Position numbers and translations under genes: made by a program
The notes under the pieces: model-generated
Databases searched by the model: none
Told to the model about the DNA's origin: nothing
What the model saw: only the letters and a program-made list of their open reading frames with translations
Origin: Aedes albopictus
Lineage: Eukaryota; Arthropoda; Insecta; Diptera; Culicidae
DNA length: 64,000 nucleotides
Direction: 5' to 3'
Assembly: GCF_035046485.1 (NCBI RefSeq)
Contig: NC_085137.1
Location: 457,803,004 to 457,867,003 of the forward strand
In this document: positions 54,613-64,000 of the stretch, piece after piece
Layout: every line of letters begins with the position of its first letter
Numbering within the stretch: position 1 is the first letter of the stretch

Positions 54613-56936
54613 GAGTAGGCATGAGAATCCGCCACCTTGTCGCAGTCCCCAAAAAGATTCGAATGAACTTGATAGTCCACTCGATACCCTTACGCAGTTT
54701 TGCACACCATTCATCGTTGCTCTTATCAGTCTGGTAACCTTCCCGGGAAAGCTGTTCTCATCCATGATTCTCCATAGCTATGTCACTTTGAAGTCGACCA
54801 ACAGGTGATGCGTTGGGACCTGATATTCTCGGCATTTCTGGAGGATTTGCCGTACGGTAAAGATCTGGTCCGTTGTCGATCGGCCGTCGATGAAGCCGGC
54901 TTGATAACTTCCCACGAACTCATTCGTTTTAGGTGACAGACGACGGAAGATGATCTGGTATAGCACTTTGTAGGCAGCATTCAAAATAGTGATCGCCCTG
55001 AAGTTCTCACATTCCAAATGGTCGCCTTTCTTGTGAATAGGGCAGATTACCCCTTCCTTCCACTCCTCCGGTAGCTGTTCGGTTCCCCAGATCCTGACTA
55101 TCAGCCGATGCAGACAGGTGGCCAACTTTTCTGGGCCCTCTTGATGAGTTCAACTGCGATACCATCCTTACCAGCTGCTTTGTTGGTTTTGAGCTGGTGA
55201 ATGGCATCCTTAACTTCCCTCAGTGTGGGAGTTGGTTCATTTCCGTCCTCCGCTGCACTGGCGTCGTCGTTTCCTCCGTTGCCGTGGGCTTCCGTGCCTA
55301 CGTTCTACACGCCGCTCAGGTGCTGATCGAAATGCTGCTTCCACCTTTCGATCACCTCACGTCCGTCCGTCAAAAGGCCTCCGTCTTTATCCCGACATAT
55401 TTCGGCTCGCGACACGAAGCCTTTGCGGGATGCGTTGAGCTTCTGATAGAACTTCCGTGTTTCTTGGGAACGGCACAGCAGTTCCATTTCCTCACACTCC
55501 GTTTCTTCCAGGCGGCGCTTTTTCTCCCGAAAAAGGCGGGTCTGCTGTTTCCGCTTCTGATTATAACGTTCCACGTTCTGTCAAGTCCCTTGCTGCAGCA
55601 TTACCACCCTCGCTGCGTTCTTCTCCTCCAAAACCGTTCTGCACTCTTCGTCGAACCATTCGTTCCGTCGATTCCGTTCCACGTATCCGATGGTGCTCTC
55701 GGCTGCGTCGTTGATGGCTGCTTTCACTGTACTCCAGCAGTCCTCTAGAGCGGCCTCATCGAGCTCGCCCTCGTCTGGCAACGCGGCCTCGAGATTCTGC
55801 GCGTAGACTGAGGCGACATCCAGTTGTTTCAGTCGCTCTAGGTTGTACCGTGGCGGTCGCCGGTACCGTACATTGTTGATGACGGAGAGTTTTGGGCGAA
55901 GTTTGACCATCACCAGATAGTGGTCGGAGTCGATGTTGGCGCCACGATAGGTCCTGACGTCGATAATGTCTGAGAAATGCCGTTTTCGTTCGCTTGCTGG
56001 TGGGCACTGAACTTACCAACCGTCGGTCTGAATTTCTCCTCCTGGCCTACCTGAGCGTTTAAACCTCCTATGATGATCTTGACGTCGTGGCTTGGGCAGC
56101 GATCGTACTCGCGTTCGAGCTGCACGTAAAATGCGTCCTTGTCATCATCAGTGCTTCCGGAGTGTGGGCTGAGCACGTTTATTATGCTGAAGTTGAAGAA
56201 TCGGCCCTTGATCCTCAACCTGCACATTCTTTCGTCGATCGGCCACCAACCGATCACGCGCCTCTGCATATCACCCATCAAGATGAAAGTTGTTCCCAGC
56301 TCGTGTGTGTTGCCGCAGCTCTGGTAGATGGTATGACTACCTCTAAACGTTCGCACCATGGATCCTGTCCAACACACCTCCTGCAGCGCTACGATGCCGA
56401 ACCCGCGGTCCTTCAGTAGATCGGCGAGTATGCGGGTGCTCCCAATGAAGTTAAGAAATCGGCAGTTCCACGTACCGAGTTTCCAATCGCAAGTCTTTTT
56501 TGTTCGCTGGGGTCGTTACCGTTGGTCTCGGTTCGTATTATTCTGTTGCTAATTTGTCCTTATAATGTTTTTTACCCTATTTTCCGGAGGACCATAGTTC
56601 ACAGTTGAGCTTAGAGTCATTCCCTGGCAATCGGACGTTGATCAGCTGCCTATAACATGGGGATCAGACGCTGTTGTGATCTTCCCTAAGGTTGCTCGCA
56701 GCTCGGCCGGTGCCATGCGGACGTAGGGATAGGAGTTACTTGGCAGATGCTAGTGATCTCAATGGGATCTGTATTGTGCGAATTATCCAGCCTTTACCGT
56801 ACCACCATTAGAGGGTTAATCACGGGATTGATTGACCAGCTGCAGTTGCTAATCCTGTATCGTCGGATCTGCTGCAATTACACAATCAACTCACAAGATT
56901 ACTGCTTGAACCAGTGTATAAGTGTGGGCAATCGCC

Positions 56937-57585
56937 GGGGACCGTGGCGTTGTGGTCACACGTTCACTTAATAAGTGGATGTCCATGGGTTCGATCACAG
57001 CCCCGAGACTTGCAATTTTTCGTCAGTTGCTCTTCCCCCCCGAGAGCGGCTAACACCTGACCGTCTTCTGAGCATACGCTCAAACGGACCCGGAAACTTG
57101 GATAACGGCTAACGGCAACGCATAATGGACCCCCAATCGGACTGAAAAAAGTTACAAGAGCCACACATCAATATCCTCGTGCTCATCATTCTACCATGGA
57201 CAGGGTAGAAACGTGACAGCAGCACAAAGGCAACCAGTTCGATATCCAGTCGGGTCTCCAATTAGACGCTGCCACCCACTATACGTCCATTGCGTTTTCC
57301 AGGCTGTCTCCCAATCAATTTAGTTCATTTTTTGTATGTGATGAGTCTATAGTAATCACAAACTGCACTCAACAAATCAGCTGGATTGGATACGAGACAG
57401 CTTAGAAATTGCGGTGGGCGTGAAGTGGGTGGCAGCGTCTAAAAGGATACTCCATTTATTAGAATAGAATACATTAAGGCGTTGCACTAAGAGCAAGTGC
57501 AGCTGTCAATTGGAATCGCTCACGCAGTGCCCTAGTGGAAAAAGAGCTGTAAAATTAGGTAAGGTGATTGAAAAAAGTGTTGGCG
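56937..57585 (+). mobile_element. tRNA-derived SINE with nested MITE
   Basis: The head GGGGACCGTGGCGTTGTGGT carries the A-box region. The B-box position reads GGTTCGATCAC. The body CCACACATCAATAT and CTACCATGGACAGGGTAG is followed, after the MITE at 57252-57453, by the tail CTAGTGGAAAAAGAGCTGTA. Confidence 0.8.
57252..57453. mobile_element. GACGCTGCCACCCACT-type MITE
   Basis: Left end GGGTCTCCAATTAGACGCTG; the right end mirrors it (GTGGGTGGCAGCGTCTAAAA then GGATACTCC). It splits the SINE body. Related pieces lie near 21355 and near 40480 (GGGTCTCCTATAAAACGGAG). Confidence 0.8.
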
Positions 57586-59130
57586 ATCTCCTATCTATCA
57601 GTGAGAATGGCGCCTGGCACGTAACATTACAGATCGAATGTACAGAAGCAGGAAATGATCATGCAATTGCTTAGCTTGCATGGACATGGACCACGATTGT
57701 ATTTTATTTTATCTTAATACGTTTCACTACAATATTTCGTATACATGATTTTGAAACTGCCTCATATACACAGTTTTCCTTATAATTAGATTAGCCATTC
57801 CACTTACATCTCCGGTGAAGCATTTCCAACACGAAATGAGTAGCTAAAGATCCGTATCCACAAGAAGAAAGCTAATGAGACATCTACTTGCTTGCGTTGA
57901 CGTCGTTGTTCGCTACGTTGAAACTCGTCTCCGCTTACATCAAACGTAAAACGCAAAAAAGAAAACAACAAACCTGCTATTATCCACTTGGTTGGGAGGA
58001 GAGCCAGAGTTCATCATAATTCGAGATGACTTACGTTGCGTTTCCCATTCAAGACGACCGCCGCCAGTATCACTTCCCAGTGACAAACGCTAGTAGGTAG
58101 TACACGCTACCTATACCTACAGATGCGTTGAGATGAGAGTAATTTGAGACACCGGGACATGTTAGTACACAGCCACAGTAGCAACGACGATGTTAAGTAG
58201 GTGGATATTGTTCATCTTTTGTGTTTTCCGTGCGTCTTTCTCGGCTCCATCCAGGTGCGGTTAATTTGATGAATAGAATTTCCGTGGGCTGAGACTATGC
58301 ATGCCTGCCAGTCAACGAATGAGATGTTAACAATGAAGAGTGTGTGTGCATTATAATTGCAACTGCCATCAACGGGCAGGTCTGGAATGTAGCTCATATT
58401 CACACGCGTTTTGTGATAACGAATGATGATCCAGCATGTCGGAAGCGCATTTGAAGCAAGCTCCCTGTTAATCGCTACTATACAACAACAAAAAACTGAA
58501 TGCTTCATGTTATAGACATCTGCTGCAACTACAAACGGGAAAATTCGTAAATCAAACAGTGAGTTAGTGATGCAACTTGAACCATGGTTCCACTTAAACG
58601 AATTAAATATTTCCGTTGCATCACACATGTACCCCCGGCATACAAAGTTCATCGATCTTACCTGATCCAACGGATTTCATGCGAACGTGAAAATCGATTT
58701 ACCTACCATCCATCAGAAAATTCAATCTCTCTTGCTTGTTGAAAAATCAATTACGCACCAATGCTGACCGTGTGCAGCATCTCGTGACTGATTGATCCAA
58801 TGCCAAATCCATGCGAACATCAGTTGAACACTTCGAAATGAGAGGGAAAAAAATAACTGCGCATCGAATTTAAACACTTTTTTGCTTACTTATTCAACAT
58901 TTAATTCAGCGTCTCTCGTATAATACTTATATATTTACACAATTCGAATGCCTCTTTCTCACTAGCCTAGACTAACAAACAACGTAATTTGACCATTGGA
59001 CATCTCCAGAGACATCTCTTTCGCATTCAGCACAAATGTAATAGGTCTTCATGCTCCTCCTAGATCACTAAAATCACCTTAATCAATCATCTACCAACTA
59101 AAATAAGCTATCTATAGTCATCACTCATCA
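57586..59130. other. Non-coding stretch downstream of gene C
   Basis: Would include the 3' untranslated region of the minus-strand gene ending at 59131. The open frame at 58212-58670 has no domain or codon signal I can support. Confidence 0.4.
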
Positions 59131-59330
59131 CTAGCTTCGATTCAGTGCTGTTGGTTGTTGTTGTTGTGATTGGTGCTGCTGTTGTTGTTGGCCGCCAGCG
59201 GCCGGCAGCTGACCCTCGATGTCTCGTTCGTTGTCAAATCGAACGAAGTTGTTCTGACTGGCAGGGAGGGGTCCTTTGGCAAACATCCGATACAGCACTA
59301 CCAGGCTGACCAGCACGTACACGTTGACCA
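59131..59330 (-). CDS. Last exon of a small membrane-protein gene (gene C)
   Basis: On the minus strand an acceptor (CCCCCATACAG, next to 59331) precedes a phase-1 exon encoding the end of a membrane helix (VVNVYVLVSLVVLYRMF). A hydrophilic tail follows (NNFVRFDNERDIEG), then a Gln-rich end and a stop at 59131. The helix, the YR motif and the intron phase match genes A and B at 18.0-19.5 kb. The Gln-rich end is unique to this member. Upstream exons should lie at higher coordinates and were not found before the window end. Function unknown. Confidence 0.65.
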
Positions 59331-60519
59331 CTGTATGGGGGCAGAGAAGAAATGGGACATGGTTAAAGTTATTTTATACAACAAAAATTAAAAAGAAAGC
59401 TGAACTATTTGTTTAGTTCAGAGCCACCAAACAAGTCCATCAAGTATGCAAGGTCAACATTGATGAAAATACAAGCAAATTTAGTATATATACAGTTGAT
59501 TCATGTTTTATAGAAGATTGAAGATCAAAACAGAAACGAATATACCACTGCAGGACAGTGCATCACAAAGATAGTGTGATAACTGAAACACAAAAAAAAA
59601 CATGGATTGGCACGATATGCGGTGGTTTTATGCAGCTGTCAATGGCACGCAGCAAAAGACTGCACCAGTAACTTCCATGTGTTATAGCCGTGAAGGAAAT
59701 TATCTTGCAGATAAAATTATAGTGATAGAAAGATGAAAAAACATATTTGTTTTATGCACCACTCAACGAAGTTTAACCAAGGGACAAAGAATAATTAACA
59801 TAGTTGATGACGGTAAAGCAATAGTGCATCATGTTGGGAATAGCTCGCTGGGGTTTGCAAGGTTGGGATCAAAAATGACCCTATTGCACAAGGAGGGCTA
59901 ACCCTTGAGTCCTGACGAATTTTACACACCCAAATTTTGATGTTCATTCTGTTCTATTTTCTTTAATTTTTAGTCGATTTTGATGAAAATATGACAGAAC
60001 AACCGGAAATGGCTACCGTTTCATAGAATGCACCGGTTGGTCAAGTTGGATGACCGGGCCCAGATTTATACGGACACCCAGTGGGATGACGTCGGTTGGC
60101 CAAATGAGATATTTTCGTAGTGTTTTACAGATCTTATGTGGGACAATAAGTTTTTACATCTGAATCATCAAGTGTTCATATCTTTGGATACTTTAAGGTC
60201 ATTTGGAACTACAGTGACCTGTTCCGGATTCCAAGTTACCGTAAACGGGCTAACATAGATAGCTTTTCTGCAGGCAATGAATTCAGCAAAGCAAATCAAA
60301 TAATCATTGCGAATTGAGCCCTCTATTAAGGAAAAATGGGAATATTTGTATTTGAGACTTAACTGACAACCTAGAACATCCTTAACATCATGAAGTTTGG
60401 AGAAACTAAATAATTGACATACCAGTTGTTGTAAAACCTGAATTTGGATATGGGTTACGTTCAGATGTATTCATTAAACCTAAGTCAAGAATATCAAAAG
60501 ATGTTTTATATTCTGGGAT
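59331..60519. other. Probable intron of gene C
   Basis: No exon was recognised. A partial mini-MITE (GACCCTATTGCACAAGGAGG, ending near 59901) is related to 37187-37276. Confidence 0.45.
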
Positions 60520-61960
60520 GTTCTAGATGCTCCAAACTGTCCAACTATAAAGTCCTTTAAGTCTACAAGAAGGCATTATGTGTTTTCGCCATAAATAATA
60601 GCATTCCATAATCTACTGGGATCCGTGAAACTCCTGAATCTTTAATGCCTTTTATAGACACTATAGGAATATTCCAGGTCGGCCAAACTACCTTGGAGTT
60701 CAGAACTTTAGGTCTAGACTCGTAACAGTAGCTGTATCTGCTATATTGAGTGACGGTACATATTCAACTGCGGTTACTGGACCAATCTACTAGAAATTAT
60801 TATATACCTTTGGGACATCCAGGGTCATCCAAACTGTCCTATAATGAATTTCATGTGTTTTCGTCATAAATAACAGCACTGCATAATCTGCTGGATACGC
60901 AAAGCTCTTGAAGTCTAGAGACACTATGGGGATATTGCAGGTCAGCCAAACTAGCTTGGAGTTCAGAACTTCTGGTCTACATTCGCAAGAGTAGACAATA
61001 GACATATCTGCTATACTGAGTAATGTTACATAGCCAACCGCAGTTACTGGACCAACCTGAAGTCCACTAGATATTATTATATAAACCTTTGGAACATGCT
61101 GGGTCATCCAAACTGTCCTATAATGAAGTACATCAAATCTACAAGAATAATTTCATGTGCTTTCGCCATAAATAAAAGCATTGCATAATCTGCTGGGATC
61201 CGTGAAGTTCTTGAAATTTGAAAGGTCATTTAGAGACACCATAAGGATAATCCAGATTAGCCAAACTACTTTAGAGTTCAGAACTTTAGGACTACTCTCG
61301 CAACAGCAGCCTTATCTGATAACCTGAGAAACGTTGCATAATCAATTGCGATTACTGGATCAACCTGAAGTCCACTAGATACTATTATAAACCTTTGAAT
61401 ATTTGGGATTGCCCAAACTGAGGTTTAGCTCTTGACAGTCACAGTAGTTATTTTTACAATGAGCTGTAAAATTTCACATCCTACTGTAATATGTAATCCT
61501 CCTAGCATTTCATAAGTCATTCTAAGATTCTTTTGAGATATTCCAGATCAACCAAACTACTCCGGAAATCATTGCTTCAGGTCTACACTTGTGATTATAG
61601 CTTTTGCCACTATGCTAAGTAGTGTTACATAATCAACTGCATTTACCAAAGCAGTTCGAGGAACAATTAGTGGTGCTATATATTTTTCGGATATTATGGG
61701 TCATCCTTACTGTTATTGAGTTTAGTTGATAAAAACAACCACTGTAACATAAGGGGATTTCGTTTTAGATGGTAACGTTGAACAACCAAATAGGATCCAT
61801 GAACCTCCTAACTCTCAAGGGTCACTCCATGATGGTGTTGTGATAATTTAGGTCATCCAATCTTTCATGGAATACATTACTTTATGTCTTCACTTGCAAT
61901 GCTAGCCTGATACATAATGAACCATATTTACTAATATTCTTCAAATACTAGTAGGAATTT
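60520..61960. repeat. Tandem repeat, period about 275-300 bp
   Basis: Anchor motifs recur: CATAAATAA followed by GCATAATCTGCTGG at about 60591, 60866 and 61167, and GGTCATCCAAACTGTCC near 60820 and 61103. Two further diverged units reach about 61960. About four to five copies, decaying toward the right. No coding capacity; a satellite-like array in the probable intron of gene C. Confidence 0.8.
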
Positions 61961-63590
61961 TTAAGTACCTTCATATTTTAGGCTGTAAGCTTTTATGATA
62001 CTTATTTTTTGAAATCTGCATTCGTTATAGTCATTATGAAGAGTTATTGATTCAGTTTTATTGAAATTGTTATTAACGCTTAATAAATAAATTAAATACA
62101 ATCATTACGGCTGGTAATGTTGTGTAACTCAAAACAGTAAAAAAGATATTATTAAGGCTGTAGACTCCAAGTTAAATAATGCAAGACAATGTGAACGATT
62201 CTCAATATATGGAATATTTGTCATATTCTCGGATTATATTATGTCAGCTCCAGTAAGTATAATAGATTATGCAACATAACTCTATATAGCCAAAACAGAA
62301 ACTTCAATTGCTGTAGATGCAAGATTTAAAACATCAGAATAGTTTGGATGACCTCAGCTGATCTGATGATGTTACCGTTACACCCGTAGAATTTAGGATA
62401 TAAACTCGAGCACGGTTTGGATTATCTAGGATATCTCAACAGATCTGGTACTGTCTATTGAACTTTCAGAAGACCTACTGGACACGATAGATTATAAGTT
62501 GTTACTTTGTATAATGAAATAAGTTACCGTTACACCCTTAGATTTTAGGATCTAAACTCAAGAACAGTTTGGAGGACCTATGATATCCAGAAAAAATATT
62601 CTACCCATTTTATGCCGATGAGCACCAAAACCACAGAAATACGTGGAAAAAACTCCATAATAGTGCTCAGAAAAATTTCGGCTTCAAAGGGTTATGATAA
62701 AAGATTTTTGAAAAAATCGTATTTTGGGACTTCCTCTCCAAACAAGTTTCATACAAGTTGGTCAATATGAACTTCCATATGATTTTCCTTTGAAATTTAC
62801 CAAAAATGTGGGGAAGACTGAGGAGATTAGTTTTTCTTTCGGAATCTAAAATATTTTTAGTATATATTTCAGATATTTTTAGCATATATTTTAAGAAATT
62901 CTAGTATATTCTATGATGAAAATGTGCTAGATTATTATCATTTTTGGGTATATCATGTAAAGGGGGATCAAGTCTCCCCATTTTCAAAAAAAGATAATTT
63001 CCAAAAAAAAAGGTGTTTCTTTTCTTTTCAAACACACAGCTATTAGGAATAAACTTTCAAAAATGCTTACTTGTGATCTTCTGCAAAAAATGGATCTAGT
63101 TAAGTGTTTTCCCTAAAATTACAGGCAAATTAAGAAAAAGGGTCACGTAACTCGTTTTCCCTTACTCATGAAACCAACTAGAATTTTTTTTAAGAAAAAT
63201 TCTCAGAATTTCGCCAGAAGTTCTTCTTTGTGTTCAGATTCTACTTAAAAATGCAATTCTGCAGGTTTCTGCTGTTTGGAATCAAACCTTGTACCTGATA
63301 ATTCTTTGGTTTGAATTTTCTTCAAATTTCATTAAATGTTACATCTGTAAGCTACATGAAAAAAAAACTTCCAAAATATTCTGTTAGGAATTTTGTAAGC
63401 AGCGTAAACCAAATTGGACGTAAAAAAATCAGAGCACTTTCACATTTTCATTGAAATACACGCACTAGATGCTAATTTACCTTTTCCATGTGTTCGACAA
63501 AGTTTGAGTACTGACCAAGGGCTATTCACTATTTGGAATTATGACCTCAGATGGCAACACTGATCGATCTACATAAGACCGTTCATTAAC
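61961..63590. other. AT-rich non-coding stretch
   Basis: Short repeats of the GGATGACCT/AGGTCATCC type continue weakly to about 62600. No gene was recognised. Confidence 0.4.
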
Positions 63591-63850
63591 TGGGGGTGTT
63601 GCTAGTTAACAAGTAACGTTTCAACTTCTATCGTGGGATCCAAAGCAGATAGAAATGTGTCGTCTTTGACAAATTTGTTCAGAAGGACAAGATCATTCTG
63701 ATTATTCATCAATTATTTGGTGATTTCACCACTAGGTAGCGCTAGTTTTGAAGTAAAGTTTTAGACTTCTTTATCTCGTGATCCAGAGCATATAGAAAAG
63801 TGTCGTTTTCGGCAACGTTTTTTAGAAGGACATGAACATTCTGGTGATTC
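63590..63850 (+). repeat. Further copies of the ~142 bp CTCF-like unit
   Basis: GATCCAAAGCAGATAGAAAT and GATCCAGAGCATATAGAAAA, each followed by GTGTCGT and a CAAA/CAACG..TTNNTTAGAAGGAC segment, match the units at 24.1-24.9 kb. The core at 63734 reads AGGTAGCGC. The copy is more diverged and may continue beyond the window. Confidence 0.75.
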
Positions 63851-64000
63851 TGACTTGGTTTGATCACCGCGATAATTTATATGCTTAGTTAGATTGGCTA
63901 TTTTCGGTGAAATGATCAACAAACAGCATTATTTGCGTAACGCGTGTTGGTCTACTGCTCTTAAACCATCATCAGACACCTAAAAAACATTTATTTATTA

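Larger units (their letters stand above)
53100..56500 (-). pseudogene. RTE-like LINE, second decayed copy
   Basis: Minus-strand order: endonuclease (VALQEVCWTG-like, then YQSCGNTHELGTTFILMG, VIGWWPIDERMC, NVLSPHSGSTDDDKDAF; 56460-55910), a linker region (55913-55305), then RT (LPEEWKEGVICPIHKKGD, GSYQAGFIDGRSTTDQ; 55125-54780) and FADDMDII (about 53930). The C-terminal part reaches 53100. The endonuclease GDFN-type motif reads GGLN, losing the Asp. A solo LTR (54014-54612) and a MITE (53756-53886) split the RT. Stops and shifts throughout. Close relative of the fragment at 30690-32190. Confidence 0.85.

Noticed and set aside
58212..58670. 152-codon minus-strand frame as a gene
   Set aside because: No domain, signal peptide or splice context; composition like surrounding non-coding DNA.

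Overview
The window looks like nuclear DNA from a mosquito, most likely an Aedes-type culicine. It is AT-rich and dominated by transposable elements, with SINEs that have a tRNA-like head, palindromic MITEs with TA or TTAA target sites, RTE-like and CR1/Jockey-type LINEs, and BEL/Pao LTR retrotransposons. Short host exons are separated by long repeat-filled introns or intergenic DNA. Nothing prokaryotic is present. The organism call rests on repeat style and remembered families, not on a search.

Layout. 1-9 kb: degenerate tandem arrays, a 0.4 kb foldback, a 1.2 kb CTCACT-rich pyrimidine tract with a pogo-like MITE, another TIR element, and hammerhead-like repeat ends. 9.03-17.53 kb: a BEL/Pao retrotransposon with two near-identical LTRs, a 5 bp target duplication, a PHD-finger Gag, an almost complete Pol and two nested MITEs. 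18.0-19.5 kb: host genes, namely the last exon of one small membrane-protein gene and a complete three-exon paralogue. 19.6-22.7 kb: a SINE, MITEs and a low-complexity array. 22.8-30.6 kb: a very large, nearly identical inverted repeat whose arms carry tandem ~142 bp units, each with a CTCF-like core. 30.7-36 kb: an RTE-like LINE fragment facing a CR1/Jockey-type LINE with an uninterrupted 1,201-codon ORF. 36-39.6 kb: a SINE, MITEs and a decayed second BEL/Pao copy. 40.06-41.81 kb: four consecutive exons of a host gene with long glutamine tracts. 43-57.6 kb: two decayed RTE-like LINEs with nested MITEs, a hAT-like element and a solo LTR, plus a second palindrome with CTCF-like sites. 59.1-59.3 kb: the last exon of a third small membrane-protein gene on the minus strand. 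60.5-62 kb: a ~280-300 bp tandem repeat. The window ends in another stretch of the CTCF-like ~142 bp unit.

How the parts relate. The host content is a small family of four-helix membrane proteins (three members, same phase-1 intron position) and one larger glutamine-rich gene. Everything else is mobile or repeat DNA, often nested, and several insertions can be placed exactly by comparison with an uninterrupted copy in the window. The most unusual structure is the 7.75 kb palindrome, whose two arms carry CTCF-like motif arrays facing each other. The same unit recurs near the window end, and similar cores sit in the 50.6-51.3 kb palindrome. I infer a repeat family that spreads candidate insulator-protein sites; binding is untested.
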